From Microbacterium sp. Leaf288 (GTDB taxonomy: Bacteria > Actinomycetota > Actinomycetes > Actinomycetales > Microbacteriaceae): 64,000 nucleotides of DNA. The position numbers and the translations under genes were made by a program. Below the pieces are notes generated by a model. It did no database searches. It saw only the letters and a list, made by a program, of their open reading frames with translations, and was not told the DNA's origin. Location of the stretch: positions 178,075 through 242,074 of the forward strand of contig NZ_LMNI01000001.1 of assembly GCF_001422925.1 (NCBI RefSeq), given 5' to 3'. Shown here piece by piece: positions 17,625 to 30,758 of this stretch. Numbering within the stretch: position 1 is the stretch's first letter; each line of letters opens with the position of its first letter.

Positions 17625-18197
17625 ATGGTCGCCGCCTCTGCCAAGCCCGAGTTGCACGTGAACACCGTCGAGGAATGGGAGCGTTGGCTGGAGTCCGGTC
17701 CTGATCCCGACGGAGTGAGGCTGCGCGTCCGCAAGGTGGCGTCGAACAAGCCGGGCATCACCTATGCCGAGGCGTTGGACGTCGCATTGTGCTTCGGCTG
17801 GATCGACGGGCAGAAGCAGTCGTTGGATGCCGACTACTTCCTGCAGGTCTTCACGCCGCGCCGGCCGCGCGGGGTGTGGTCGAAGGTCAACATCGAGCAC
17901 GTCGCCCGCCTGATCGAGGAGGGCCGGATGCGGCCCGCCGGCCACCGCGAGATCGAACGTGCGAAGGCGGACGGGCGATGGGACGCCGCCTATCGTCAGC
18001 GCGACGGCGAGGTCCCGCCCGACCTCCAGGCGGCACTGGACGCCGACCCCGCGATCGCCGCCGCGTTCGCCGCGCAGTCCGCGCAGAACCGCTTCGCGAT
18101 GGCCTTCCGCGTGAGTAGCCTGAAGCGCCCGGAGACCCGTGCGGCCCGCGTCGCTCAGTACGTCGCCATGCTCGCGCAGGGCGAGACGATCCACTGA
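17625..18197 (+). CDS. YdeI/OmpD-associated-family protein
   Basis: 190 residues matching the bacteriocin-protection YdeI/OmpD-associated family. Recognisable segments: VEEWERWLESGPDPDGVRLRV, ITYAEALDVALCFGWIDGQKQSLD, FTPRRPRGVWSKVNIEHVARLIEEGRMRPAGHREIE, and the C-terminal FAAQSAQNRFAMAFRVSSLKRPETRAARV. The family is widespread in actinobacteria; biochemical function is not established. ATG 17625 is the start. It lies 63 bp after the FGE gene on the same strand. Confidence 0.85.
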   Translation: MVAASAKPELHVNTVEEWERWLESGPDPDGVRLRVRKVASNKPGITYAEALDVALCFGWIDGQKQSLDADYFLQVFTPRRPRGVWSKVNIEHVARLIEEGRMRPAGHREIERAKADGRWDAAYRQRDGEVPPDLQAALDADPAIAAAFAAQSAQNRFAMAFRVSSLKRPETRAARVAQYVAMLAQGETIH

Positions 18198-18317
18198 GTC
18201 GCCCGGCGAGAAGTCGACCGCCTCCAATCCTGCTGCGTGCGACGACGGCGGGGGTCGAGCGGTGGTCGGCGCGGCTGCGCCATGGATCGGCCGCTGCTGC
18301 GGGTGTACGTTGCACCC

Positions 18318-18935
18318 GTGGACGGGTCCTCGCACCGCTCGGATGCCGACCGCGAGTTGAGTGAACCGCGCGCGAGTGCAACGAACGGTCCGGAACCCGA
18401 ATCGCGGACGCCGGTCAGTCCTGCGTCTGCGACGCCGCCGCCTGCACGCAGCCGGCGGTCGCTGTGGCAGCGAATGATCGCGACGCGATGGAGTCGGCTG
18501 GCGTGGGCGGCAGGCGCGCTGGTAGTCGTCGGGAGCGCAATCGCCCTGACGGTCGTACTCGTGACGACACCGCGTCCCGACGAGACTCTGCATGTGACGG
18601 CAGCTGAGCCTGACGATCTGGTTCGCGGTCTGGTGGCCCGCGGGGCCTCGCGGGCTCACATCGCCGACTCGACACTCCGCAGCTACGGGTCCTTCCTCGG
18701 TCTGGAGATCTGGTCCGGGACAGATGGGTTCGGCTCTCCGTGCATCCTCTCGGTGAACCGGGCCAACGACACCCTCTCCGACCTGCGATGTGCGCCTCAC
18801 CCTGCGGAGCTCTTCATCGACATCGCGTCGTTCGGCGACGACTACGACGGGCTGCCCGGCGAAGGGCTCATCCGGTTCATCCACCGTGGCGGCACCGTAG
18901 ACGCCTATGTCCACCTGATGCCGGGGACCGACTGA
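18318..18935 (+). CDS. Membrane-anchored protein, paralogue family copy 1
   Basis: 205 residues from GTG 18318 (VDGSSHRSDADRELSEPRA). That start aligns with the N-termini of the two paralogues at 18935 and 22083; ATG 18282 would add 12 residues. Layout: short acidic cytoplasmic N-terminus, Pro/Ser linker, basic segment and one membrane helix (LAWAAGALVVVGSAIALTVVLVT) near residues 75-95. An extracytoplasmic domain of about 110 residues follows, containing GSFLGLEIWSGTDGFGSPCILSVNRANDTLSDLRCAP. The two Cys probably form a disulfide. The fold and role are unknown. The stop overlaps the start of copy 2 (TGATG). Confidence 0.75.
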   Translation: MDGSSHRSDADRELSEPRASATNGPEPESRTPVSPASATPPPARSRRSLWQRMIATRWSRLAWAAGALVVVGSAIALTVVLVTTPRPDETLHVTAAEPDDLVRGLVARGASRAHIADSTLRSYGSFLGLEIWSGTDGFGSPCILSVNRANDTLSDLRCAPHPAELFIDIASFGDDYDGLPGEGLIRFIHRGGTVDAYVHLMPGTD

Positions 18936-19699
18936 TGGACACCTCCTCGGTCCCATCGGATGCTGAGCGCGAACTCGCCGAACTCCGCGCGAGAGCGTAC
19001 GGCCCTGATGCCGACATCCAGACGGACCCCGCCGCGCTTGCGCGGCTGTGGGAACTGGAAGCGACGCACCTCCCGAGGCCACCGAAGCCCGCAGACGACG
19101 AGCTCGATGTGGCCGGAGGCTCGCCCGGCGGCGAGCCGTCCGCGACGGGAGGGCACGCCGAGGGCGCAGGGCCCAGAGGCGACATCTCACCCGACATCGC
19201 GGCATCCGAGATTCCGCCGCTTTCAGGATGGAGGGGTGCCGCCGCGACACGCGGCGGCCGCGCCACGATCGTCGCGGCTGCCCTCGCCACCGTCCTCGCC
19301 GTCGGGTATGCGGTGGGCTGGCTCGTCGGTGCGCATCCGGATGCCACCCTCCGTCCTACCGCGGACGAGGCGAGCAACGCCGCGCTCTCGATGATCCACT
19401 TCCTCGACGCGCAACCCGACGCCACGACGATCCGCGGCTACGAGAGCTACCGGGGAATCGAACCTTGGTTCTTCGAGAATGAGCAGGGCTACAACTGCTT
19501 CATGCTGGTCACGCCTCCGGCCTATGTCGACGGCGCCAACTGCGTGCCGCCCGGAGTGGATCTGTTCGCTGACATGGCGCTCTTTTCCGAATCGGTCGCC
19601 GAGAACTCCGAACCGCTCCCCGCCGGAAGCATCATCCGGTTCCATTACCTCGCAGACCGAGTGGACGTACACGTCTACCCGGCATCGCATACCGACTGA
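18935..19699 (+). CDS. Membrane-anchored protein, paralogue family copy 2
   Basis: 254 residues. The N-terminus DAERELAELRARAYGPDADIQTDPAALARLWELE is the family's conserved cytoplasmic segment. It is followed by a Gly/Pro-rich linker, one membrane helix (ATIVAAALATVLAVGYAVGWLVG, about residues 110-132) and an outside domain. That domain has YESYRGIEPWFFENEQGYNCFMLVTPPAYVDGANCVPPGVDLF, matching copy 1's GxxxGxExW...C...C pattern. Translation is coupled to copy 1 by the TGATG overlap. The unknown function is probably at the cell surface. Confidence 0.78.
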   Translation: MDTSSVPSDAERELAELRARAYGPDADIQTDPAALARLWELEATHLPRPPKPADDELDVAGGSPGGEPSATGGHAEGAGPRGDISPDIAASEIPPLSGWRGAAATRGGRATIVAAALATVLAVGYAVGWLVGAHPDATLRPTADEASNAALSMIHFLDAQPDATTIRGYESYRGIEPWFFENEQGYNCFMLVTPPAYVDGANCVPPGVDLFADMALFSESVAENSEPLPAGSIIRFHYLADRVDVHVYPASHTD

Positions 19700-20112
19700 G
19701 CGACGTGCGCGCATCGAGATCGCCACGCGGGGCGCGGTCCGGCAGGAGTACGTGGCGGCCTAGGAGACTCCCGGCCCGACCCGATCCGTAGCCCTGTTGC
19801 GGGTGGGACTGACCGCCGCCGCCGGCCGCCGCAGCGGCGGGTGGCCGCGACGACGCGGGTTCAGATATGCGCTTCGCATGTGGCGAGGAATGCCACGCAG
19901 CGGCGCTGATTCGCGGTAGACGGTGGCACGCGACACGTATCGACCGCGCCCGGATGCTGGACTCCGCAGGTAGGGCAAGAGGATGATGGGCGTCGGGGTC
20001 GGATCTCGCGATCGGCGCCCTCGCGGTCACGCTCGGCAACGCGCTGACTATCGGTGCCCGGCCCGGTGCACCCGTCGATTGGGCAGCTTCCGACGTGTCG
20101 AAGGAGCCTGCC
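19700..20112. other. Intergenic region with possible gene remnants
   Basis: About 410 bp without a convincing gene. On the minus strand around 19862-19985 one frame reads CPTCGVQHPGAVDTC and another VSRATVYR, a string also found in serine-recombinase C-termini. Both matches are too short and interrupted to call. The last 15 bp contain AAGGAG, the ribosome site of the next gene. Confidence 0.4.
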
Positions 20113-21525
20113 ATGAGCGCCGAAGTAGCCGCGTCGATCGATGCGGAGCGGATCCAGCAGTTCGCAGCGGGGCTGCGCGGCGGCGTCCTCCAGCCGGGCG
20201 ATGCCGCGTACGACGAGGCTCGCGCCGTCCGGAACGGGCTGATCGACCGGCGCCCGGCGCTGATCGTGCAGTGCCGGGGAACGGCCGACGTGGTCGATGC
20301 TGTCGGATTCGCCCGTGCACTCGGTCTGCTGGTGTCGATCCGGGGCGGCGCGCACAATGTCGCCGGGAATGCGGTCAACGACGGCGGGATCGTCATCGAC
20401 CTCTCAGAGATGCACAGCGTGCACGTCGATCCCGAGCGCCGTATCGCGCGCGTGCAGGGCGGTGCGACGTGGGGCGAGGTCGACCGTGAGACGCAGCTGT
20501 GGGGCCTCGCCGCGCCGGGCGGCCAGGTGAGCACGACCGGCGTCGCCGGCCTGACCTTGCACGGCGGTCTGGGCTCGCTGCATCGCAAGTACGGGCTGGC
20601 GCTCGACAGCTTGCGATCGGTCGAGATCGTCACGGCCGACGGTCAGGTGCGCACTGCGAGCGATTCGGTGAACCCCGAGCTCTTCTGGGCCGTGCGGGGT
20701 GCCGGGAGCAACTTCGGGGTGGTCACGTCATTCGAATTCGCGCTGCATCCGGTCGGACCCGAGATCTACCAAGCGGCCCCGATCTTCTCGCTCGACGATG
20801 CGCCGGCCGTGCTGCGCAAGTACCGGGACTTCTGCGCGACCGCGCCCGACGAGTTCGGGCCGCAGGCGATGTTCTGGAGCGTGCCGGCGGTCGACGATTT
20901 CCCGGCGGAGCTGCATGGGATGCCGATCATGGTCGTGTTGGTCGTCTACTCGGGCGACCCTGACGAGGGAGAGCGGCTGCTGGCGCCGGTTCTCGACTGG
21001 GCGACCCCGATCCTCGACCTCAGCGGGCGTGCGCCTTGGGCGGTCGCCCAGAGCTCGTTCGATGCCTTCTTCCCGTCCGGCGGCTACTACTACTGGAAGT
21101 CACTGCTGGTGGGTGAGCCGAGCGATGACCTGCTGGACGCGGTCGTCGAAGTTGCCGCCGACCGGCCGTCGCCTGATGCGATCGTGAACTTCTGGCAGTT
21201 GGGCGGCCAGATCGGACGGGTCGCTCCGGATGCCACGGCGTTCGCGCAGCGGGACGCGAAGTACCTGCTCAGCCTCGACACCTCGTGGTTCGATCCCGAC
21301 GCAACGGAGCGGTGCATCGACTGGACCCGAAGGACCTGGGCGGCGATGCAGGAGCGATTCGCCACGGACCGCGCTTACCTGAACTTCGTCGGCTTCGGCG
21401 AAGAGAAGGAGGCGCTCGTTCGCGCCTCGTACGGCGCGAATTACGATCGGCTGGTGGCGGCCAAGACGACGTACGATCCAGGCAACCTGTTCCGGATGAA
21501 CAACAACATCCCGCCGCGAGGTTGA
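20113..21525 (+). CDS. FAD-linked berberine-bridge-type oxidoreductase
   Basis: 470-residue flavoprotein of the FAD_binding_4/BBE family. The FAD domain has SIRGGAHNVAGNAVNDGGIVIDLSEM; the His in GGAHN is the usual site of covalent 8-alpha-histidyl FAD attachment. GVAGLTLHGGLGSLHRKYGLALD and WAVRGAGSNFGVVTSFEF follow. The C-terminal BBE tail NYDRLVAAKTTYDPGNLFRMNNNIPP is intact. A second Cys linkage site is not evident, so a mono-covalent flavin is expected. ATG 20113 has AAGGAG 6 bp upstream. Substrates in this family include sugars and secondary metabolites; none can be assigned here. Confidence 0.92.
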   Translation: MSAEVAASIDAERIQQFAAGLRGGVLQPGDAAYDEARAVRNGLIDRRPALIVQCRGTADVVDAVGFARALGLLVSIRGGAHNVAGNAVNDGGIVIDLSEMHSVHVDPERRIARVQGGATWGEVDRETQLWGLAAPGGQVSTTGVAGLTLHGGLGSLHRKYGLALDSLRSVEIVTADGQVRTASDSVNPELFWAVRGAGSNFGVVTSFEFALHPVGPEIYQAAPIFSLDDAPAVLRKYRDFCATAPDEFGPQAMFWSVPAVDDFPAELHGMPIMVVLVVYSGDPDEGERLLAPVLDWATPILDLSGRAPWAVAQSSFDAFFPSGGYYYWKSLLVGEPSDDLLDAVVEVAADRPSPDAIVNFWQLGGQIGRVAPDATAFAQRDAKYLLSLDTSWFDPDATERCIDWTRRTWAAMQERFATDRAYLNFVGFGEEKEALVRASYGANYDRLVAAKTTYDPGNLFRMNNNIPPRG

Positions 21526-21614
21526 ACAGCCGACCGTCACCACGCCATCGCCGTGTGGGCCATCGTCGCCGGCGTCGTCGTCATCGCCGGGGTCTGACGT
21601 TCGGTTGGTGCACG

Positions 21615-21860
21615 ATGGCTGACCGGCACCGTCATTGGCTGATTGTCGTGAGCGCAGTGACCGCCGCGGTCGGCGCCATCGTGACCGTCGTGTACTTCTT
21701 CCAGCCGTGGCGTAGCTGCGACGACGAAGACACCTCAGCTGGGTGCGCGATGCTCCCCGCCGACGCGAATGTCATGCTCATCGCCATTCTGGTCGCGCTC
21801 TCGGCAGCCTCCGTGCTTGTGATCTCGCTCCTCACCAAGGAGAAGACTCACTCCCGCTGA
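21615..21860 (+). CDS. Small two-helix membrane protein
   Basis: 81 residues: MADRHRHW, a first helix (LIVVSAVTAAVGAIVTVVYFF), a short outside loop with two Cys (RSCDDEDTSAGCAM), and a second helix ending in KEKTHSR. Topology is N-in/C-in by the positive-inside rule. A short frame just upstream (about 21530-21598) reads ADRHHAIAVWAIVAGVVVIAGV and stops; it could be the tail of a similar lost protein. The family is not recognised. No clear ribosome site. Confidence 0.5.
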   Translation: MADRHRHWLIVVSAVTAAVGAIVTVVYFFQPWRSCDDEDTSAGCAMLPADANVMLIAILVALSAASVLVISLLTKEKTHSR

Positions 21861-22082
21861 CGAGAGGACGCGCGGCGAAGGGCTTGGACCATCGCCCGCA
21901 ACACCCCATCAGCGTGCACCGCACGGATACGGATCAACGTCGCGACGGGACCGAGCCTTTGGGCCCGAAAGCATCCGAGGCCGGTCTCGTGGACTTCGCC
22001 CCCGCCGCCCCCTCGGGGCGTAGCGTGACAGCGTGGCGAGCTCAGAGACGCGCACACCCGGCGCGGGCAGGATCAGCTGACG
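21861..22082. other. Intergenic stretch, nothing recognised
   Basis: About 220 bp between the small membrane protein and paralogue copy 3. The only notable string is CCCCCGCCGCCCCCTC near 22000. GGCGCGGGCAGGATCAGCTGACG just before 22083 offers a weak ribosome site. Confidence 0.4.
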
Positions 22083-22898
22083 ATGGATGCTGCTGCCCGC
22101 GCCGAACTGGCCGCACTACGTCGCCGCGCGTATGACCGGGACGCCGACATCGCCGACGACGAAGTCGCGTTGGAGCGTCTGTCCGAGCTCGAAGGGCTCG
22201 CCCTCGCAGCCCGGTCTGTGACCGCACCCGCGCCGTCGTGCGCGTCAGGCGCCCCAGAGCCCGAGGACTCCACCCTGGATCCCTTCACTCACAGAGGACC
22301 ACCATCCGATGCGGGCCCGACGGCCGACGGATCGGCGACCGGCCGCCCCTCGCCCCGCCGCCTTCTGATCTTCGGCCTCGTCGCCTCGGTCACGCTGTCC
22401 GCGGCCGCACTCGGGGCGGTCCACGGGCTGCAGACCACGCCGGACCCGACCAGCGCTGGCGCGGCCACCGTGCCTTCTCCCACAAGTCCCGCTGCGACCG
22501 ACCCCACCGCGAACGGTCGCGTGACCATCCCTCTGCTCGTCGACAGGGTGCGCGGCGAGTTCATCGACGTGTCCTCGCGGCCCGATGGGCCGATGTTTCC
22601 CGCCAGCGGCGTGACGATGTGGGCGCAGTCACTCGGCGACTACTACGGATGGGCGGTATGGGTCGCAAGAGTATCGAGCCGGCACGGACCGGAGAACTGC
22701 CTGCTGTTGACCGATGGCGCTGCGACCGAAGCGCAGTGCATTCCCCACGATGCCACCGCGGAGCGGACGGTTGGAGTGTCGCTCGCCTTCTACAAGCTCG
22801 CCGAAGATCAGCGACCCCCGGGCATGACACCCGATCAGCGGGTGACCTTCGGATGGGACGGTCGGGCCTACATGACCATGGAGATCAACGACAGCTGA
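22083..22898 (+). CDS. Membrane-anchored protein, paralogue family copy 3
   Basis: 271 residues. The N-terminus MDAAARAELAALRRRAYDRDADIADDEVALERLSELEGLAL aligns with that of copy 2 (ELAELRARAYGPDADI...ALARLWELE). A disordered Pro/Ser linker, one membrane helix (LLIFGLVASVTLSAAALGAVHG, about residues 97-118) and a second Thr/Pro-rich linker lead to the outer domain. That domain has SLGDYYGWAVWVARVSSRHGPENCLLLTDGAATEAQCIP, keeping the W...C...C pattern. It is separated from copies 1 and 2 by the flavoprotein and a small membrane gene. Function unknown. Confidence 0.75.
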   Translation: MDAAARAELAALRRRAYDRDADIADDEVALERLSELEGLALAARSVTAPAPSCASGAPEPEDSTLDPFTHRGPPSDAGPTADGSATGRPSPRRLLIFGLVASVTLSAAALGAVHGLQTTPDPTSAGAATVPSPTSPAATDPTANGRVTIPLLVDRVRGEFIDVSSRPDGPMFPASGVTMWAQSLGDYYGWAVWVARVSSRHGPENCLLLTDGAATEAQCIPHDATAERTVGVSLAFYKLAEDQRPPGMTPDQRVTFGWDGRAYMTMEINDS

Positions 22899-22969
22899 TG
22901 TGTCCTCGCCTCGCCTTGCTCACAACGAGGTACGGCGTCACCGCTGAGGGATCCGCTCTGACGGGTCGG

Positions 22970-23824
22970 TCAGAGGTCGGCGGTTCCGGAGATGATGACG
23001 TCCGCGCGGCCACCGACCCAGATGCGACCATCTTCGCTGTTGATGTGCACGCGTCCGCGTCGGCCGATGGCGCCACCCTGAGCCGCGAGGTACGGCGCTC
23101 CAATTCGTCCGGTGGCGATGAGCCATTCCGCGGCGGCGGCGTTGAGGCTGCCCGTGACGGGGTCCTCGCGGAGCGGCCCGTCACCGTCCGTGAAGAACGC
23201 CCGCACCTCGACAGCCGGGAGCGAGTCGGCTCCGTGCAGTCCGAGAACGCCGATGTCCCAGCGGCCGGGGTGCCCGGAGGCATCCGGACGCAGCTTCAGA
23301 ACAGTCGCCGCGTCTGCGAGCAGCACACCCACCCAGCCGGGGCCGTTGTCGAGCCACTCGGCATCCACGATCTGCCCCTCGTCGATGCCGAGGATCTCGG
23401 TGACCGCCGCGAGCAGGTCGGCATCGACCGCGCCGGAGCGGAGTCGGGGCGGGGCCGCGAAGGCGAGGATGTCACCGTCGAGGCGCACGGGAACGACACC
23501 GGCACCGCATTCCTGCATGACCACACCTGGCGTGGCTGGAATACCACCGGCATCGAGCCACGCGCGCGCCGTTCCCAACGTGGGGTGACCCGCGAAGGGG
23601 AGCTCGGTGTTCAAGCTGAAGATCCGTACCCGATAGTCCGCATCGGGCACGGTCGGAGGAAGCACGAAGGTGCATTCCGACAGGTTCGTCCACACCGAGA
23701 ACCGTCGCATCGCGTCATCCGCCAGGCCATCCGCGTCGAGCACCACAGCCACGGGATTGCCGTCGTTGGAGCCCAGTCCGAAGACATCGACCTGACGGAA
23801 AGCGCGCCGCACAACAGCATCCAT
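22970..23824 (-). CDS. PhzF-family isomerase-like protein
   Basis: 284 residues with the two-lobed PhzF/diaminopimelate-epimerase-like fold. Landmarks: FRQVDVFGLGSNDGNPVAVVLDADGL at the N-terminus, WTNLSECTFVLPP with the likely catalytic Glu, LNTELPFAGHPTLGTARAWL, and EDPVTGSLNAAAAEWLIATGRI near the C-terminus. PhzF relatives catalyse proton-shuffling isomerisations; most genomic copies have no known substrate. Start ATG 23824 (MDAVVRRAFRQVDVFG) matches the family N-terminus. No phenazine genes are nearby. Confidence 0.92.
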   Translation of the reverse strand: MDAVVRRAFRQVDVFGLGSNDGNPVAVVLDADGLADDAMRRFSVWTNLSECTFVLPPTVPDADYRVRIFSLNTELPFAGHPTLGTARAWLDAGGIPATPGVVMQECGAGVVPVRLDGDILAFAAPPRLRSGAVDADLLAAVTEILGIDEGQIVDAEWLDNGPGWVGVLLADAATVLKLRPDASGHPGRWDIGVLGLHGADSLPAVEVRAFFTDGDGPLREDPVTGSLNAAAAEWLIATGRIGAPYLAAQGGAIGRRGRVHINSEDGRIWVGGRADVIISGTADL

Positions 23825-23986
23825 CCCCCGATCGTGCCTCCTGCGTGTGGACCTGTCGACAGACCACTTGGCACGCCGCGGACCGATACCCGGGGTCGGC
23901 GCCCTCGAGCCCGACGACACGGCACGACCGGCCCCGGGCGGGTGGCTCCAGTGCGGCCCTGAGACGGTCTCAGTCGCAACCGTCGC

Positions 23987-26214
<2,228 letters not shown>

Positions 26215-26218
<4 letters not shown>

Positions 26219-27408
26219 CGGGGTGTCCTTTCTGCCGTGAGGTCGGCACGGAGATGTGCGAATCGATCGGGGAGGAACGCGTCCCACCGCGGATCGGGGT
26301 ATCCGTCGAGGAGCCCGAGCACGATGTCGGCGGCGAGCGGGGCGAGCAGCACACCGTGTCGAAAGAACCCGGTCGCCACGACCAGCCCCGAGATCGCCGC
26401 ACCGTCACGCCGCCGGATGCGTCCGAGCAGGGGCGCGTTGTCGGGGGTGCCCGGTCGCGCCCTCGCCGTCGCCTCCACCAGCGGCAGTTCCGCGACGGTG
26501 GGCAGCAACAGTTGCGCATTGTGGAGGAGCCGGTGCACGCCGCCCGCCGAGACGGCCTCCAGTCCGTCCTCCCGGTGTGTCGCGCCGACCACGAGCGTGC
26601 CGTCGGCACGGGGCACGAGATACACGCTCTCGCCATGGACCAGAGCTCGCACCGTCGTCCCGAGGAGCGGGCGGGTCGGATCGGGCATGCGCAGGCGGAG
26701 GATGTCGCCGAACACGGGTCGCACCGGCAGCTCGAGACCGTCGGGCAGCCCGTCGATCTTCCGGGCCCCGAGACTGTTCGCGAGCACGACCTCGGCACCG
26801 GCGACCGTCGTCCCGTCCGCCAGGCGCACCCCGGTGACGGGCGAGTCGTGGTCCGACGGATCGTCGTGCAGGAGGGCGACCGCCTGGACGCGGACGATGC
26901 CGACCCGCCGGCTCCCCGCTACCGTCCTGGTGAGCTCGTCGATCAGCCGTGCGGTGAGCATCCGCGGGTCGATCTGATGATCGCCGGGGACGCGGTAGGC
27001 GCTGGTCACCCGCGGGCCGAGCAGCGGTTCCCGGGTTCGCGCCTCCCGGGTCGTGAGGGGCTCAACGGCGAGTTCGGCACGACGATGCGCGGTGTGAAGA
27101 TCGGCCAGCGCCTGCCGGTCGCCGTGGTCGACGCCGACCAGCAGGGTCTCGTTGCGGAGGTAGCCCGCCACCTCGTCGGCGGGAGCGAGCGCGCGCACGA
27201 ACTCGGGGTAGCGGGCCGCGGACTCCCGCATCGCCGGCAGGAGCGCATCCTCCTGGTGGTGGTACTCGCTGACCGGGGCGAGCATGCCGGCCGCCGCGAA
27301 GGTGGCGCCCCGGGCCGGCGCCGGGTCGATCAGCCGCACGGAGCGGCCGGTCTGCGCCGCGCGCCACGCGATGCTGAGCCCGATGATCCCACCGCCGACG
27401 ACGATCAC
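26215..27408 (-). CDS. thiO: Glycine oxidase ThiO
   Basis: FAD-dependent oxidase that converts glycine to dehydroglycine for ThiG. Motifs: dinucleotide-binding [18 protein letters not shown] at the N-terminus, [19 protein letters not shown], and the FAD-contacting C-terminal segment [25 protein letters not shown]. First gene of the thiO-thiS-thiG-thiF operon. The start is uncertain: the family usually begins two residues before the IVVGGG strand, and here that region reads VDVIVVGGG with GTC first, so GTG 27408 is the nearest legal codon (397 residues). Divergent from thiE with a gap of about 50 bp and no riboswitch visible. Confidence 0.92.
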
Positions 27409-27459
27409 ATCGACGGGCGGCCCGTCAAGACCCCGGGGGCCCGTCGCTACGCTGAGCGC

Positions 27460-28107
27460 ATGTCCCTCGCCGCCGCGCGCCTCTACCTCTGCACCGACGC
27501 CCGAGCCCGTCAGGGCGACTTCGCCGATTTCGTGGATGCCGCGTTCGCGGGCGGCGTCGACATCATCCAGTTGCGGGACAAGTCTCTGGAGGGGGGCGAG
27601 CAGCTCGACCTGTTGGGCGTCCTCGCGGATGCGGCCGCCCGTCACGGCCGGCTCTGGTCCGTCAACGATCGCGCCGACATCGCGCACGTCACCGGCGCCC
27701 CCGTGCTGCACCTCGGTCAGAAGGACCTTCCCGCCCGTCTTGCCCGCAGGGTCGTCGGACCGCGCGTGCTCGTCGGCATGTCCACCCACACCCCCGAGCA
27801 GGTCGACGCCGCCGCCGGCGCGGACGATCTCGACTACTTCTGCGTCGGGCCGGTCTGGGCGACCCCGACCAAGCCCGGGCGCGCCGCCGTCGGGACCGGG
27901 CTCGTCCGCCATGCCACGAGCATCTCCACGGCACGTCCGTGGTTCGCGATCGGCGGTATCGACCTGTCGAACATCGAGGAGGTCGTGGCGGCCGGCGCCG
28001 AGCGGGTGGTCGTCGTCCGGGCGATCACCGAGGCGGACGACCCCGCCGACAGCGCGAGGCGGCTGCGAGCAGCCCTCCCCGCGGCTGTCACGGTGGGGCT
28101 CGTCTGA
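27460..28107 (+). CDS. thiE: Thiamine phosphate synthase ThiE
   Basis: 215-residue TIM-barrel enzyme joining hydroxymethylpyrimidine diphosphate and thiazole phosphate into thiamine phosphate. Motifs: [62 protein letters not shown] and the phosphate-binding [31 protein letters not shown] 27460 is 51 bp from the divergent thiO start. It is convergent with thiC, whose stop lies 54 bp away. Confidence 0.96.
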   Translation: MSLAAARLYLCTDARARQGDFADFVDAAFAGGVDIIQLRDKSLEGGEQLDLLGVLADAAARHGRLWSVNDRADIAHVTGAPVLHLGQKDLPARLARRVVGPRVLVGMSTHTPEQVDAAAGADDLDYFCVGPVWATPTKPGRAAVGTGLVRHATSISTARPWFAIGGIDLSNIEEVVAAGAERVVVVRAITEADDPADSARRLRAALPAAVTVGLV

Positions 28108-28161
28108 GCTCTCCCCGCGTCCGGCGGCCCTCTGGTCGTTCGAGTGAGCCATGCGCAGTGC

Positions 28162-29998
<1,837 letters not shown>

Positions 29999-30069
29999 AG
30001 CGCCACGCTACCGCATCCGCCCCAGGCGATCGGACGGAGCCCGGCGCACACAGTCCCGGCGTCGCGCGG

Positions 30070-30672
30070 TCAGCCGTGGCCGCGGCGCAGCTGCAGTCCC
30101 CCGACGAGGAGCTCGACGCCGAACACGAACTCGGCATCCGATGCCTCGTCCTGCCGCGGTTCGTCGATCCCGTCTACCTGGACACCCAGGTCGCGATACT
30201 GCTGCCGTTGCTGCTCGTGCAGGACATGACCGAGCACGAAATGGAGCAGGACCGCGGTCGCCCGCTGAACGGATTCATCGTCGAACCCGCCGGCGGCGAT
30301 CGCCGCAGCGAGGCGGTGCTGCGCGGCCCGGGACCCCAGGCCGAGGGCGAACGTGCTCGCCACCAGTTCGGCACCGTCCCGGTGAGCGAGCAGCGCGGCG
30401 CGAAGCGCGAGCGCTTCCGCGCGGACGCGGGCGGCCCACTCCGGATCCGCCGATCCGGAGTCCACCTCTGCGACGATCCGGTCGGAGAGTTCCGCCAGCA
30501 GACTCTGCTTGTTCGGGAAGTGCCAGTACAGGGCACTCGGCTGCACCTCCAGCGCGGCCGCGAGGCGACGCATCGTCAGGTCGGGCAGGCCGTACTCGTC
30601 GAGGATCCGCATCGCGGTGCGTGCGACCTCGTCGCGGGTGTGACCCCGACCTGCTCTCGCCGACCCCATCAC
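30070..30672 (-). CDS. bioQ: TetR-family regulator, probable biotin repressor BioQ
   Basis: 200 residues. The N-terminal helix-turn-helix reads ILDEYGLPDLTMRRLAAALEVQPSALYWHFPNKQSLL, followed by a TetR_C-type ligand domain. It is divergent from bioY with three copies of TGAAC-N3-GTTCA-type operators in between; that motif is the one described for BioQ of corynebacteria and mycobacteria. This fits a repressor of biotin uptake. BioQ does not bind biotin itself in known cases, so the effector is open. Start GTG 30672 and ATG 30669 are both possible. Confidence 0.85.
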   Translation of the reverse strand: MMGSARAGRGHTRDEVARTAMRILDEYGLPDLTMRRLAAALEVQPSALYWHFPNKQSLLAELSDRIVAEVDSGSADPEWAARVRAEALALRAALLAHRDGAELVASTFALGLGSRAAQHRLAAAIAAGGFDDESVQRATAVLLHFVLGHVLHEQQRQQYRDLGVQVDGIDEPRQDEASDAEFVFGVELLVGGLQLRRGHG

Positions 30673-30682
30673 AGCACTCTAC

Positions 30683-30725
30683 TGAACAGCGTTATAGTGA
30701 ACAGCGTTCACGTGAACACCGTTCA
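30683..30725. promoter_or_regulatory. Three tandem BioQ-type operators
   Basis: TGAACAGCGTTAT (30683-30695), TGAACAGCGTTCA (30698-30710) and TGAACACCGTTCA (30713-30725). The last two are TGAAC-N3-GTTCA palindromes; the first has a degenerate right half. Their starts are exactly 15 bp apart. They fill the region between bioQ and bioY, so repressor binding would cover both promoters. Confidence 0.88.
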
Positions 30726-30758
30726 GGACCACTGTATCCATCGAAGGGACCTCGTCCG

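Noticed and set aside
19862..19985. Possible serine-recombinase remnant (VSRATVYR) and a CxxC fragment on the minus strand
   Set aside because: Only eight residues match, in a different frame from the CxxC string, with no extended similarity; chance cannot be excluded.
27409..27459. A second TPP riboswitch between thiO and thiE
   Set aside because: The gap is only about 50 bp and contains none of the thi-box elements that are clear upstream of thiC.
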